From positions 46,884,317 to 46,948,316 of the forward strand of contig OX463781.1 in the NCBI GenBank assembly GCA_949825025.1: a stretch of DNA of 64,000 nucleotides, read 5' to 3'. The translations under genes and the position numbers were made by a program. The notes under the pieces are model-generated. The model was given only the letters and a program-made list of their open reading frames with translations. It did not search any database and was not told the DNA's origin. Shown here piece after piece: positions 23,413 to 37,500 of the stretch. Position 1 is the stretch's first letter. Every line of letters begins with the position of its first letter. The DNA is from Siphlonurus alternatus (lineage: Eukaryota; Arthropoda; Insecta; Ephemeroptera; Siphlonuridae).

Positions 23413-23418
23413 AATAAA
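23413..23418 (+). terminator. second candidate polyadenylation signal AATAAA
   Basis: AATAAA 173 bases after the stop, followed by T- and GT-containing sequence (GTGTGTAGTTGTATGTG around 23434-23450) that could serve as the downstream element. This makes it somewhat more attractive than the 23343 site. Confidence 0.4.
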
Positions 23419-24452
23419 CAAAACTTTAATTAAGTGTGTAGTTGTATGTGTTTAAGTGTATAAAAAAAAATAGAAGTAAATAATTAATATTATGGGAAAA
23501 AAATTAAAACCAAAAATTATAAACTTTAAAATGAAGTTATTTGCATGCTGTTGTAAATGGTTAAATATTGTGAATACATTCTGTTTTTCCCTCCACTAGT
23601 GCATTATACTAATGAACAATTTTTCTTTTCGTATTAATTATTGTAGTTAATTATAATTATATAACTAATATTTTTTTTCTTGTATACATGTATTTTTAAG
23701 TCCATAGAATTGATGTTTTGTTTTTTTTTAATTCATTTCTCATTTGAATACGCTAACTCATTAGAATGATAATAAATTGATAAAAAAAATGATGAAAATC
23801 TATAGTAGTAATAACAACACAGCTAATATAAATTTTGATGATGGTTGATTGGAAAAGATCGAACGCCATGCAGTATATACTGGCTGCTTACTAGAAGAAC
23901 GTGAAGCTAATCGATTTGACAACAATGAAAGTCGATTGTTACTACCGCCATGTTGATTAGATTTTTATTATGTATAAAAAAAATTAAAACTTTTATAAAT
24001 CTATAATAGAAGAACGCAATATAAGCAGGGCGTTAAGAAAAAAAAAATCAATCAATCATTCAGCCAAGCAGCAACGTTAACAAAGTGCGCACTGGTTGCA
24101 CTCAAACATGATTTTTTTTTTATTATTATTATGTTCATGATTATATATTTTTTTTTCTCACTTCTGAGCGCGTGTGTGAAAAATCGATTAAAAAATATTG
24201 AAAAATCATGGCTTTATCTTATTTTATTTTTTATACTTACCTTGTTACACCCAGTTTTTTTATTATTATTATATTTAAGAAGTTATAAAGAGGTGTTATA
24301 GATTATTATCAATAACAATGATACCCTGCTTCAAAACATATTAACGTACTTAGATAGCAGGAAAGTTATACAGTATCAAGATCAGAGAATTTGATTTGAT
24401 TTTGTTTTTTATTGTTCCAAGTTTTATGACGTCATAGGTTGGAAAGATTGAG

Positions 24453-24455
<3 letters not shown>

Positions 24456-24534
<79 letters not shown>
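24456..24534. repeat. GA microsatellite
   Basis: About 39 uninterrupted GA units. It produces spurious Ser-Leu open frames on the minus strand. Confidence 0.97.
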
Positions 24535-24538
<4 letters not shown>

Positions 24539-27500
24539 TGCCCCCATGTTAAAAAGTCACAAGGTGTTGGGTGTGATCCTAATCTTTTATATTGAACATT
24601 GCTCACTTCCTAGCAAGCTTTTTAAATCATTCAAGAATCAATTTCAATCTATTTTTATTAAACGATTAAACAGCAACAACCAAAAACCACAGCTGCTGTC
24701 AAATCTGTACGTTTTAACATAAATTTTCATACTATCTTAATTAAATCGATTTTAAATGTCGAATAATTATGAAAATTAATCATAATGAATAATAAAAAAA
24801 AAAATCATCTACTTCCAAATTAACACAACAGTTTATATCAGCGCTTGGCCACATGACATAACTGGATTTTCGAGTAATACTTGAAGAACCCAACTTACTC
24901 ACATGTAAATATTGTGCCAAAAACATAATTATGCATGTGTTTAAAAAAAAATCCAGGTGTATATTATGCATAATTTAAATATAAAATCATTGTTTCAAAT
25001 TTCTCTCTCTCTGAATTTAAAAAAAAAAAACTTATTCTCTTATTTACATAAATTTATTTGAATTCATCGGCACTGTGGAACTATAATATAATATTTCTTT
25101 GATGCATTTATTATATAATATATAAGTTAAATTTTAAGTGTTTAAGAATGATAAATACAATTGATTTATATTGCACTAAAATTCAAAAGCAGCCTACTGT
25201 ACCAAATCACTTACATATATAGTAAATTTATTTCTGTAATAAACGTGACAGAGTCTGGCACTGAAAATTATCATGTTAAAATAAAAGCTTATATCGCATT
25301 GTTTGAACTTTAGAAAGTATGTCAGCCACTCACTACACTAGGCAGACACGATAATAAAGTATATAACCTCTCCTCTATGTTAGAAGGTGTCTAAGGCAGA
25401 GTATGGGCTAGGCAGCACGGCAATTGAAATGTTCATACTTTTACATTACACCACATAATTTGGTCAGATCCAGAACAAAATTTCAGGGGTGCTGAACCCA
25501 TAAAACCAACTAATATTATTGAAAAAATGGATTACATGGGGAAAATGCATAAATATACTGCTAATGTTACATCCAAAAATTTCAAGGGGGGGGGGGGCTG
25601 AAGCCTCCTCAGCTTCCTACCCTCACTCCTCTGTATCCAGGATGCCCTATATACATTTCTAACTAAGGTGGATTCATTAGCACACTTCGTAAGAATAATA
25701 TTTGACGTAATAATATTCCATGTGTATATAGATAAAACTGAGTCATGTCTGATATCAAAATTACAAAATTCAATTTCTCTACATTTCTCTCTGTTCTTTG
25801 CAGTAGTAATGACGTTAAAAATATTTAATATTTATTAATGTATTTACATTAATGAGAATACAATTCATAATAAGAAAAAGCATTCGGTGTATTTCAAATT
25901 GAAAAAATTCTAAAATCAATATTAAATAACAAAGTAAATTAATAAAAACTATAGACGCAATTCACGAAAGGAGCTATCCAGGTTTCTCACTAACCACACG
26001 TGATGTAGTGTCATTGAAATAGGCTGGCGCTAACCGTGCTAACAACATGGATAAGTCTTTCTTGAGTCATCCCCAATATTTATTTTAAAAATACCTCCTT
26101 ACACCCTTTAGTAATAACGCAAAAAAAGTCCATCGGATAACTAATTTTTTCCCAATCCTTAAGTTGATCATTTTTATATGCCAGTGACATTAGAAGTATT
26201 AGAAGCGACAGGGTGTTGCAATAAAACTTTGTTAGGACACAATGCTACCAGCTTGAAGTTGTCCTCTCGGTGTATTGCAGCAACTTCTCCAGCACTACCG
26301 TTTGACACTGGGGACAAAGGATCAGATCTCTACCAGGCCCACGCTCGACTTTTTATCACCCGGCCTACAATCAATGGACTTATAATAAAAAATATTGTCT
26401 TTTTACGACTTTATAATCGAGTCAACTAAAATATTTTATATATCCACTTAATGCATGCTCCATATTTTTAAACAATAATTCTTATTTATATGATTACACA
26501 AGAAATATTTAAATATTTTTAAGTAGTATTTTACGAAACTGTATATTTTATTAATAAAAATATATCATGGATTTTTCAATTGAATTTTAGTTTTGTTTGA
26601 CTTAAAAAACAAAACAATATGTTTATGTTTACTGATTTTTCATAAAAAAAATTAAGAATATTAATAAAAAAATATTAATCATTAAAATTTTCAACTCATG
26701 TTGCAACTAATTTTCTTGCAATTTTGCAAAAAATTATAAATATTATACAATATATATTATGTAAAAACTGATAAACATGCATTCTTTTTAATGTAGCATA
26801 TAAATTTTTATCAGAGTCACATAGGAAAAACATAAAAATGAAGCATGAAATATCGAATGAGAAAAAGTTGTCTCGGTGAACAATTTATTCTGTGGAGTGT
26901 CGCACGCCGGCTTGCTCAGAAGGCCCCGCGACCGGACGAAAATTTACTGCTCGGCTCCCGACCGTCCGTGGGAGAAGACAGCTGATCGCTCCCACCAACG
27001 AGATATACGACGAATTTTTATAGGTGACAATCTACCTCAGGAATCGCGTGGGTGCAGCAGGTGTGGAACAGGGAAACAACAAGATTTCTGCGGACTTTAA
27101 TTATGCACAGAGTGATTCGATAAATTTACCATCTTAATTTAATGTCAGGCTATTTTTTAATATAATTAAAGTTTTTTAATCAAGTGTGTGGAAAATTATA
27201 TAAAATATTCATTTTATGTAAATTATGTTACTTTTAATGAGAGTGAAAATCATTAATATAGTAAAATTTAATTTAGATATTGTTAAAAAAAAATGTTTTG
27301 ATAATATTATAATAATATATTATATTTATAATCATCAAAAAACATAAAAGTTATATTAAATTAAATTCATTTTTCAATTTTTAAATAATACTTTTAATGA
27401 AATTATTAAAATTTAATCAATATAATTATTACATATAATGTTATTTTAATAATAATGTATGTTTGTATATTTATCATCATAATGAATGAAATTCAATTTA

Positions 27501-28462
27501 CAATTTTGGAACAATGGCTTTTAATGAGAGTCAAAATCATTCATATAGCAAAATTTAATTAATTATAATTATACATAATGTTAAAATAATGTTTTAATAA
27601 TAAAGTTGGAATATTTATCCTCATCAGAGCTATTTTGAATGAAATTCAATTTACAATTTTGAAATGAGAATTTTGCGGCCGTTCAAGTCTCCAAAGATGT
27701 AGCGCTGTTTATTGGCAGGTTGACCCGGCCACCGCCTCACGCTTAGTAATTAACGCAGATAGCGATCCCAATTTGATCGTCCAAACGAGTTTCAACAGCC
27801 ACAACAATGCTTGAGTCTTTTTTTTTTTTTATCGAGGTCCCAACTCAAACTGTGGCCATTCAAAAAACAACTATAAAAAATTATAGGCATCAACTTTTAG
27901 ATTGTAACTCTTTTTTTATATCTTATTACATTCTATATCAAAAATGTTATTAATTTGTTGGTGATGTTTAAAATTAATAATTATTAAACTCTTCAAAGGT
28001 TTCTTTTAAGGAATGTAAATTAATGGGTTTTCTATAAATTATTATATTTTGGCACATTTTGTATGATTGTATGTTACAAACTGAACCAAGTTTAAACGAA
28101 AATTTTATTTTTAATGCGTCAGAGAGTACTGATAAACAAAACAACAACCTCATGAAACAAAAAATTGTGCACAGTGGTATAACTTTAATAAGACTAAGTT
28201 TTTGAAATATTCTCATATTATACAAAATATAAAAAATCATATTCTGAATACTTTTTGAAAATGATGTATAGGGTAATTTTGAAGTCAACAGTAGAGTTAA
28301 AGCAAAGTTTATGACTTTTGATATGTTATATTATATTTAAAAATCAACTTGTGACTAAAACAAGTAATTTGGAGCTACTAGTAGTAGATTCAACAGCTCA
28401 ACTTAGACAATTTGATGTACCGATATTATATTATGCAGCTGCAGTATATCAAAAGAAATAGA

Positions 28463-28466
<4 letters not shown>
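24535..28466. other. non-coding stretch downstream of eyg
   Basis: AT-rich, no convincing gene. GC-richer islets at about 26190-26350, 26880-27090 and 27670-27800. Around 25460-25640 there is transposon-like sequence with a run of 13 G and CTGAAGCCTCCTCAGCTTCC. One palindromic repeat lies at 25953. Confidence 0.7.
25953..26070. repeat. palindromic dispersed repeat (copy 4)
   Basis: Left arm GACGCAATTCACGAAAGGAG, TATCCAGGTTTCTCACTAACCA; right arm GCTAACCGTGCTAAC...GGATAAGTC. Same architecture as the intronic copies, so the family is not confined to the gene. Confidence 0.65.

Positions 28467-28549
<83 letters not shown>
28467..28549. repeat. TA microsatellite
   Basis: About 40 TA units, upstream of a TAA microsatellite. 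Confidence 0.97.
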
Positions 28550-28555
<6 letters not shown>

Positions 28556-28680
28556 GTGTTCAAATAGCTCTATGTCTTGTCATGTGTGACAACATCCTCC
28601 TCAAAACCAAAACAGATTAACACATTGATTCTTGACTTTCGGTATCTTCAATGCAGCCAACCCCCGCTTCCTCAAAAAAA

Positions 28681-28681
28681 A

Positions 28682-28714
<33 letters not shown>
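28681..28714. repeat. AAT microsatellite
   Basis: About ten AAT units ending immediately before a MITE that starts at 28716. Confidence 0.95.
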
Positions 28715-28715
<1 letters not shown>

Positions 28716-28716
<1 letters not shown>

Positions 28717-29060
28717 CAATGAACAACCTGCATGAAATTTTTTTATTACAGAAATGATCAAATGAATAGATGGTACCAAATTATGCTACTCTGATATTTT
28801 TTAGATTTTTTTTTTTTTTTTAGTTCCAGAATTATTTTTAAATAATTAATATTGAAAGTGCGGCCACGCCCTCTGAAGGCGTCTAGGTCCTATCCTTTTT
28901 ATTAAGGATTCAGAGGTATGCCAAATTTTCTTACAAAACTTTAAATAATGATTTAAAAATAGTTCCGGGTCTCAAAAAAATCTGAAAAAATTCAGAGTAG
29001 CATAATTAAGTACCCTCTATTAATTTCTGTAATAAAAAAAATTGTCAGAATGCAGATTGT
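28716..29060. mobile_element. foldback MITE, AATGAACAACCTGCATG family
   Basis: Left end ACAATGAACAACCTGCATGA; contains GGTACCAAATTATGCTACTC, the central TATCCTTTTTATTAAGGATT, and right arm AAATAGTTCCGGGTCTCAAA to GTACCCTCTATTAATTTCTG. Same layout as 34263-34598. Confidence 0.9.
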
Positions 29061-29867
29061 ATATTATTAAATGATTTTGTTTCTTATAAATTAAATTCAA
29101 ATTTTAATTAAGCAATGCCTTAATGTTCTTCATGAAAACGTACAACATTATTTTACTAAGACAATTTGAATAGTAATTAAAATTGTAATAATAAAATATT
29201 TCTTACATCATAACTAAAGAGAAATTTAGGACGACGAGGGCTTCTGTTTCTCGCTCGTGTGAGATTCCATCACCGCCGAACGAGTCTTCGAGTTGACAGC
29301 GGGAGGTGCAGATGGAGATCTGTTGCGAGGTGCGGTAGGCAGCAGCACTCGGCTGCGGCTACCGCGTGTAATTACTGGCCAGCGAGTGCCTGATAAATCA
29401 TCTCACAATTTTATACCTGCATGGAGAACTTCACAGGATATAGATGTAGGTTTTCATAAATTTCTCAACATGAAATATTATGTATTATATTATAAATCAT
29501 TTAAAGTCTTGTGTTTGCTGAAAAAAAAAAATACAATCGGTACATTTATTCTGTACTTTAGTTATAGTAATGTAATGAGCTCTTTTTTACGGTGGTTAAA
29601 ATCAGAGAAAATAAAATATAAGTAAGTATACATAGGTTGTGTTATGTGAAAAAATATATTCTAAAATAATTGCAGTACTTTGATTCTGAACAACATGAAC
29701 TTCACCCTTATGTGATTTCATATATATAGAGCTCCAAAAAATAAAAAGATGCAAAATTGATTTCAATATTTATTTGATTTTCTTCAACTGAACCCTTGTT
29801 GACTAAATAAACTTTCCACTCTTTGTGGACCCGGTCTAGCATGTTGCTTGATTTTTTAGGTCACTTC

Positions 29868-29970
29868 AAAACCAGGGCCGCCATGGTCTATAGCAATCCA
29901 TCCCGCAATCACATAATTCAGACTGAGGAAACCATGTAAACCTCAGTCAAGATTGTCGACAATTGATGGA
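29868..29970 (-). mobile_element. decayed fragment of the 5S-derived SINE body
   Basis: Reads ACCAGGGCCGCCATGG...CATCCCGCAAT...GACTGAGGAAACCATGTAAACCTCAGTCAAGATTG, matching the body of the copies at 44057 and 46300. Minus strand relative to the 5S head. Confidence 0.6.
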
Positions 29971-31742
29971 GGATGCCATAAATCATCTCTCGGGTTATTG
30001 ACGCATTTGAAATTTTAGGAGAGGTAAGTCTATGTACTCAAAATATTTTTTTGTTCACCACGCCTCACAATGGAGAAAATTGAGAAAACTTCCAATGAAG
30101 CATCGTATTGTTCCCACAAGCTTATATATTAGAGTGCAATAATGATTTAAATTGACACTAAAATAATTTTAGAGTATATAAGATTACTTTTTTATTGTTT
30201 TATTCATCAAAATGATTACCATGTTAATTTGTTATAAGTATTATATGATATTTAAAAAGATGCAGTACTTACATCAAAAAGTCATTAACACAAATCCTAT
30301 TAAAACAATATAACTGTCTTTTATAGTAACTCGTGTATAAAAAGATTAATGAGATGCATTGCGAGAGTGTGTTAATCAAGCAGGGAGATCGTTCGACTCG
30401 CCTCGGCAATTATAAAGCAGTTTAATTGTAAGAGCTCATCTTCATGGCTGGGTCAGCGCTCCAATTAGGACGGTCATTACAGTGTCAACCTGTGACGTCA
30501 ATATAACGAGACACGCCCACTTTATGACTTGAAAATATAATTATAGATTAAATTAATAATGTGTAATAAATAACTTTGAAAGAGCAATGAATTGTCATTT
30601 AATCTTTAGCAGTTTATATTAATACTGTGACTATAAGTAAAAGTTAAAAATCTCTTTACACTCTTTAAGTACATGTTATTAATTGTATAAATTGACTTTA
30701 TTAATTCCTATATATAAAAATAGTAATGTACTGAGCTATAGTTTAAACTTTTTTTTTAAAAAAAACTCTTTCCACGAGTGTTAAAATAATTAATTATAAA
30801 ATTAAAATTTATTTTCATAACAATTTTTGCTACCTGTAAAATACGTTATATGTTTAAATAAAACAATCAAAAAGAAAGCATTATTGTAAACAAGCTACTT
30901 TTTTCTTTTCAACCTACAGCATCTTAGTATTTCCTTTTGTAGTATAGAATATTATTGTTATACCTCTGATACATTGTTTAGTTTGGCCATGCTCCTTCGA
31001 TCTCGTTATAACTAAAAATGAGTTTGTGGCGAGGTGAACAAAGCCGCAGTGAAACGAGGGAGGGGACAAGTGTGCGGGCAGATATTACGTGAGGAGGCAG
31101 CCATTGCCCGCAATTTCATGCGCTCCACAGTTACAGTCCGAGTAGTGTCGGAGATAATGAGAAAAGTCGCCACCAACATGATTGCTTAGTTTATTATTAT
31201 CGATACTTACTATAGTAACTAGACAGGTATTGATGGTTCTTTTTTTATAATATAAATATTTTCTTTATCATCACTATTTTTACTATACAATGAATATATA
31301 TTTTATATAATAATTATATAGATTTTTCTTTCAAATAATTATTTATATAGTGTTTACAGTTTATATATTAAAATAAAATAATTTCTACATTACACATTTT
31401 TTTCTATAGCAAAATTAATTTAATTTCCATTAACTTTTCTATTTATTAGTTACAAGTATTAAATTACACATTTTTAATTTACACCACTCACTATGGTTCT
31501 TTTGACAAATGTGTTATTAATATTTATGCTAATGGACTCATAAATGGAGATGATGATATCCTTTACCTTCAACTTATTCAGAAAAATAATAATGTCGTTT
31601 AAAAACTATATAATGTCATATTACAAATTTAACGCCAAAAACAAAAATTTCTAAAACTAGCTCGATCGTACTGTAAAAAATTGAGGTAATGCAATGAGGT
31701 ACAGGGAGTTCAAAAATGAAGAAATGTTCAAAATCGAAACAG

Positions 31743-31770
<28 letters not shown>
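31743..31770. repeat. poly(A) run of about 28
   Basis: Homopolymer with no recognisable retroelement body next to it. Confidence 0.95.
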
Positions 31771-31773
<3 letters not shown>

Positions 31774-32924
31774 GCTTTATACTTTCAGAGAGCGAAATTA
31801 GCAAATTTTATATTTTGTTTCAATGACAGACACTTGGTTGTTTTGTAGATGCAGCTAGTTTATTTATAATGAATTATCTCAAAGCATGTAAGTACCAAAA
31901 AAACAAATTATAAGATAAAATAATGTTTTTTCGATTATAAAGTAAAAAAAAAAATTAATTTAATTTACAAAAAGAAAATATTGTCAAGTTTTAAAAATTT
32001 ACAAATTTCTTAATATTTTTTAATTAGTTGTGTTTTTTTTTAAAATCTTTAAATAAACAAGTTCAATTTTGGTATATATATATTATATTATATATTATTA
32101 CCATGCTAAATGTTACATAATAACTATAATATATAATAATATATAGATAATTTTATTTTAAATTTTAATTTAATCAGCTTATGGTGTCTTAAATTAGGTT
32201 TAAATGCTCAGATGATGTGCTATAGCTGGAATTTTTAAACAGGCTTTAAAACTGTTAATATTAACACCTGAAATTTAATGTTATAGCCTCCACACTTGAG
32301 ACTGAACACATTAATGCCTCCTCTAAGAAGGTATGCCCGACTAATGACTTTTTAGGACAAAAAACTTATAATCAAATTAAAAATTAAAGGAATGAAAGGC
32401 ATCAAAAGTCTAGTAATATCTTCTTAATTCAGTCTATAAGTTACGTTATCATTTTTTCATAGTGGAGATTTGATGAAGAAAGCTTTAATAAACGCGCGGT
32501 GTAATTTGAATTTAATCACAGAGGGATGTATTCAACATTTTGGAGCATTGCTTGCAGGGCTCTCTTGATGCTTTCTAATCGTTATTTAATAAGCAGTGGG
32601 AGGTTTAAACCTTACTGTAAGTATCGTTCTCATCAGAATTCGTTTTTTTATACTTCAAACATTTGTATGATAATTCTTTTAAAATGTTCCTACACGGAGA
32701 AAACGATGTAAAGTATAAGGGTCGTCTCAAAGCTTTTCTTTTTATCAACGTAGTGATAATAATCATTCCAACTTTTAGAAATAGTAATAATTGTTTATTG
32801 GATTAAAGAATACATCAAAATATGGTAGGGAGAAAAAATAATTAGCCAATTGGTAGATTGAAAAAGGCAAATGTCCATTATATATGTGATAAAATCCGTT
32901 GCTCTCTGAATCGAGTGTATTCCC

Positions 32925-33066
32925 TCCGGAAGTAGCCGGAAGTTTAAGTTTTCTAACCTTCTCATTCACATTTGAGCGTTTTAATTTCACTTATAAGTCA
33001 GTAATTTTAAGTTAAGTTTCAAAACTGAATTACAAACAAAACAGACACTTCCGGCTACTTCCGGAA
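32925..33066. repeat. inverted pair of 19 bp TTCCGG-type sequences
   Basis: CTCCGGAAGTAGCCGGAAGT at the left is repeated in inverse (ACTTCCGGCTACTTCCGGAA) at about 33047-33066, some 100 bases apart. Each copy holds GGAAGT cores like ETS-factor sites, giving four in the pair. Could be a regulatory cluster or the ends of a small element. Confidence 0.6.
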
Positions 33067-34262
33067 GAAATATCAAACTAAAACGACTGTATTTTGTTGC
33101 TGTCCAAAATGTATAAACGATGACGTTTGAACAGAGCATCTGAGATTTAAAAATAATAAATGCTGTAACATTTTTCTCAGTGTACATGACTTTTCTAGGA
33201 AAATACAAATTGATTTACAGTTTGCATGTAAGAAAATAGAAGTGCATGTTTTCGTCAATATTTACAGTTACATACCTCCTAGACAAATCTGCGCAAGTTG
33301 TTAAAAAAATCAAAAACATTTTTATTGCGTTTATAAAAGATCAAAAGGTTGTGAAAGTTTAAATATTTTTGTTGTGTCAGGAAATCTGAGTCTATTGAAA
33401 TTTGTGCTGGGAAAACTTTTTCTAAAATATTAATGATTATTTTGAATTTATTAATTGATGACCTGATATTTAATATTTAACTTGAGATCGTTTTAAATTA
33501 AAACTTTAAAAGTTTAAAAAGCTAAATAGTAATTTTTCGGTAAAAAGTATAGCACATATTATATATATATAAAAAATCATGATTTTTATTGAAGATATTG
33601 CTTTTTTAATGCATTTTCATGAATAAAAAATATTTCATAAGAAAAAAATTATTGTAACACAAAAAATTTCTAAAACACTTAAAGTCTATCACGCATGCAC
33701 ACAAATTATTGAAAGACGATAACCTTTTCAGCACTCAAACCTAGTGATATAATGATAGGTTACGTGGTTTTTGATATTTTTTTAAAAGATGTAACAGCAG
33801 GTCTGGCCCCTGGCAATTTGATGCAAGGTTAGCCACGAGAGCAATCACACTGTTTGTTTGGATTCTCACGTCCGCAAAATTGTTGGTTTAGACGCGCGTT
33901 CCGAAGTCTACGTGATCACACGGGGGCACCACATCACACCCTTGCTATTATAACAAAACCACTGACTGTGTTTGCTAAGTACGTTATATGCCACGCGTGA
34001 CGGAGTATAAGTGCAGCAACTAAAAAAATAAATTGGATAAAAGCCAAAGAATAAAAATATAATGATTGATGAAGAATATTATTTATTTTTTGTTCTTGCT
34101 TGTTATTGTAAGTTTTTCATAATTTTCAGGTATGAATATTATATGTAGTTATTGAACAAATATTATATAAAGCAAAAAGATTGTAATATAAGTTCAACAT
34201 TTTTTATATCAGGTTTGAAACTTTAATGCAATTATATGGATAATTATATAATCTGTAAATAT

Positions 34263-34598
34263 ACAATGGACAACATACATGAAAAAATTTTATTGCAGAA
34301 ATGAATAGATGGTACGAAATTATGCTACTCTGAAGTTTTTCAGATTTTTTTGAAACCCGGAACTATTTTTAAATAATTATTGAAAGTCCTGTGATTTCAG
34401 TTGGCACCCCTGCAGCCTTAATAAAAAGGATAGAGACTGGACGCCTATTGACACCTCCAGGGGGCGTGGCCGCACTTTCAATAATTATTTAAAAATAGTT
34501 CTGGGTTTCAAAAAAATGTAAAAGAATTCAGAGTGGCATAATTTGGTACCCTCTATTCATTTCTGCAATAAAAAAATTTCATGTATGTTGTCCATTGT
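34263..34598. mobile_element. foldback MITE, best-preserved copy (336 bp)
   Basis: Terminal inverted repeats ACAATGGACAACATACATGA / TCATGTATGTTGTCCATTGT style, paired through most of each half (ATTGCAGAAATGAATAG against CTATTCATTTCTGCAAT; GGTACGAAATTATGCTACTC against GAGTGGCATAATTTGGTACC). TAT flanks both ends. No coding capacity; movement would need a transposase elsewhere. Confidence 0.93.
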
Positions 34599-37500
34599 TA
34601 TATTTTCAGCAAAAAACTATAGTTATTAAGTTAATTTAAATAACATTTTATTTTATTAAATAAATATTAATTATTTTAGACTAAATTTTCCATAGTTCAA
34701 GTGAAGGAACATTTAAATAATATAAGATGAAATATCACATGCATTTATATTTAATTTTACAAGTTTGCTTCAGATTATTATACATTATCTTTAACCATTA
34801 TATAATAATATATTAAATTAAATTTTCTTACTATGAATCATGCATAAAAAGTAATCCAAAATTTGATCTTTAATTAAGATATCTAGCTTTAAAAAAATAA
34901 CGTAAAAAAAACTTCATTCTGAAATTTAAAATTGCAAAATTTAGCAACCACTTATACAAGATGAGTGACAGTATAACTGACAATTTCCTAAATAAAATGG
35001 AACATTTGTTAGTGCATCTATTAGTATAAAATGACCTTTGCTTGTATTGATGACTTATTTAAATAAAGGACATGAAGTCAAAAATTAAAGTTAGTTACAT
35101 TAAATACACAAGCTAATTTTTCCCATAAGATTTAACCAAATTTAAATTATTTTACTATAAGCTCAATAGAAACAAGTGTTATAAAATGAAAACATAATAC
35201 AGAGTGTGTATTTGAACGTCAATTTTCAATACTGTACATTATGAAATTCTCAAGTCAGTGAACTGTATTGACCTGTCTTTTGTTTACACCTTTTTGAAAC
35301 ATTAAAAATAATTTTACAGCAATAACCACCATTTTCCTGCCTGCCCAATGTTTGTGAGCCGACTGGAAGCAACGAGAGTAAATAATATTTTAATGAGATT
35401 TAACAAGTCAGGTACTTATACTGCTGTGTCTGTAAAACTTCACTTATATATTTTAAAAAGTCACGCGTCTGTATATAATAATATTTGGCGAGGTAATCAC
35501 GGTTTACCGTCAATGTAATTATACACTTGCGTGATTTATATTCACGTACATAACACTTTTTAAAACTTATATCACTTAACATGCACCTATTGTAAATTTC
35601 AAGTATTTTATTTTTTTTAGAAAGTTTAAATGATTTTAATAGTTATTGATTGAAAACTTATGTTCTTACATTGTTCATAATAAATTATATTTTATTTTTA
35701 AAGTGAATTGACTTAGCGTTACAAACTTTCTATTTATAAAATTGTATAAGATTGTCAATTAATTATATTGAAAATTCATTTTATTAAAGTGTCTGTGCGT
35801 TATTTAATTAATTTTCAAGGTGTTTTAAATATTATTGTTTAATTTTATTAACAAAACAGGAGTATGATAATTTAAGACAGAAGAGAAAGAGATAAAGAAC
35901 CTTCTTGGAACACACTTTTATAGTTTAATTTTGAATCAAAAGATATATTCAGCCTTTATTCAATGATTTGGTCCAAGTCTGCTTTGTTTGTCAATAAACT
36001 TTTGTATTTTGTAGAACAAATATTCTTACCTTGCTGTCTTTTGTATTGGAAATATAATTTAATATTATGAAGTATAGCTTGGCAAGTAACAATTTTTCCT
36101 TGCAAGAAATTTTTAATTACATTTGTAAAAGCTTGTGAAGCCAAAGTTTTCTTGTAAAAAATTGCAGAAATAGAAAATTTGTATCGTTAAATACCTCGGC
36201 TTATACAGAATAAGAACCTGATATTTTTATTTGATATTATTGAAACACTAAATTAAAACACGTGACGACTTCTAGTCGTAATGTCGATCAAGATTTCAAA
36301 TTATGTAAAATTGTAATTTGACATCTGTTATAACCTAAATGATTTATTATACATATGATTTGATTGTATCTGTTTTTTTGTGAACTCAGAAAACACACAA
36401 CAATACATTTGTGTCGGATGTCAAATTATACAAAGTCAGTGGGTTGATATATCAAAATATATTTTACATATCTCCACTTGTTATACAAAAACCTACACAT
36501 TTACGTAACATAATACTTTAATAAATAAATTCTATTATAACGTCATTTATTCTTATTGCTTTTAAAGAAAATTAAATTTGTGTTTAAAGAAAATATTATG
36601 ACTATATAGTATACGTCATAAACTAAAGTATATAATATAAATATTTGGGTGTTAATTCACGATGTATTCAATAAGCATGTGAAGAAGGAAGCTTTTAAGA
36701 AAATTATTTTGTAAGATGGTTTTCATGAGCGGTATGTTTTAATTGCTTTGCTGTTGAGCTCAGATCGGTGAAGGGTGTTGGAAGCTGCACAGACTGGGGG
36801 GAGTGATAGGTTCCGTGAAATAGGTACCCGCAGGTGTGAGTAGGGACCGAATCTCAGAGAGAGAGATGGCGTGCAGCGTGTTTCCAGCTACCGGAATTAA
36901 TTTTCTCTCCGGGCATAATCATTTCTCATTTTTTTTTTATTTTCAAACACGATGCTTTAATTTGATTCTATGATCAGCAAGTTAGTTGTTTTTCTTGATA
37001 TCACGATATATGTAATTGTAGCTTCACTTATTGTAAGAAGAGTTAAGGATGTAAGCAATGAACAATGAATAAATGTATTGCAAATGTTTCAGATCACGCA
37101 TATATATTATTTATTACTTGCCACAGGGTATATGCAAATATAACTATAAATATGTTTTGTTATAATTTTTAATGAATGTTTGTTTACTAAACTGTATCAC
37201 ATGAATAATTTATGTTATAATGAAATATGTGTGTAAATTTTATTTGTATTTAATTTCAATTTATACACAGTGTCTACAAGTATAGTTTAATAACTTCAAA
37301 TGCATTCCTTTCTCACTTTCAGCCTGATGGGTATGCAACCCTTCGTTCTCATTTGATAAAAATGTGCAAACACAACACAATTATATTAAAGATTAATGGC
37401 ACGATTGGCGGCCATTGCTCAATATTTTCCTACGGTAAACCTAAAATATTTCTACTTCTAAAGATACAGGACAAATTAAATATTAACCTGCATGGTGAAA

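Larger units (their letters stand above)
23241..24455 (+). other. 3' untranslated region and early downstream DNA of eyg
   Basis: Directly follows the stop codon. AT-rich with A and T homopolymer runs. Possible poly(A) signals occur at 23343 and 23413. The true transcript end cannot be set from sequence alone, and a longer 3' UTR is possible. Confidence 0.5.
29061..34262. other. non-coding stretch
   Basis: AT-rich, no gene recognised. GC-richer islets at about 29230-29400, 30360-30520, 31010-31180 and 33780-34010. It also holds a SINE fragment (29868-29970), a poly(A) run (31743-31770) and an inverted pair of TTCCGG-type sequences (32925-33066). Confidence 0.7.

Noticed and set aside
24350..24606. 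Minus-strand open frames rich in Ser-Leu
   Set aside because: They are the translation of the GA microsatellite, not a protein.
25460..25640. Named transposon at the poly-G stretch
   Set aside because: The CTGAAGCCTCCTCAGC and G-run look is transposon-like, but no ends or second copy could be found in the window.
26178..26429. 83-codon open frame in a GC islet
   Set aside because: No domain, start context or splice partner; more likely a non-coding islet.
29293..29625. 110-codon open frame
   Set aside because: The first third covers a GC islet and the rest is AT-rich random-looking sequence; no family resemblance.
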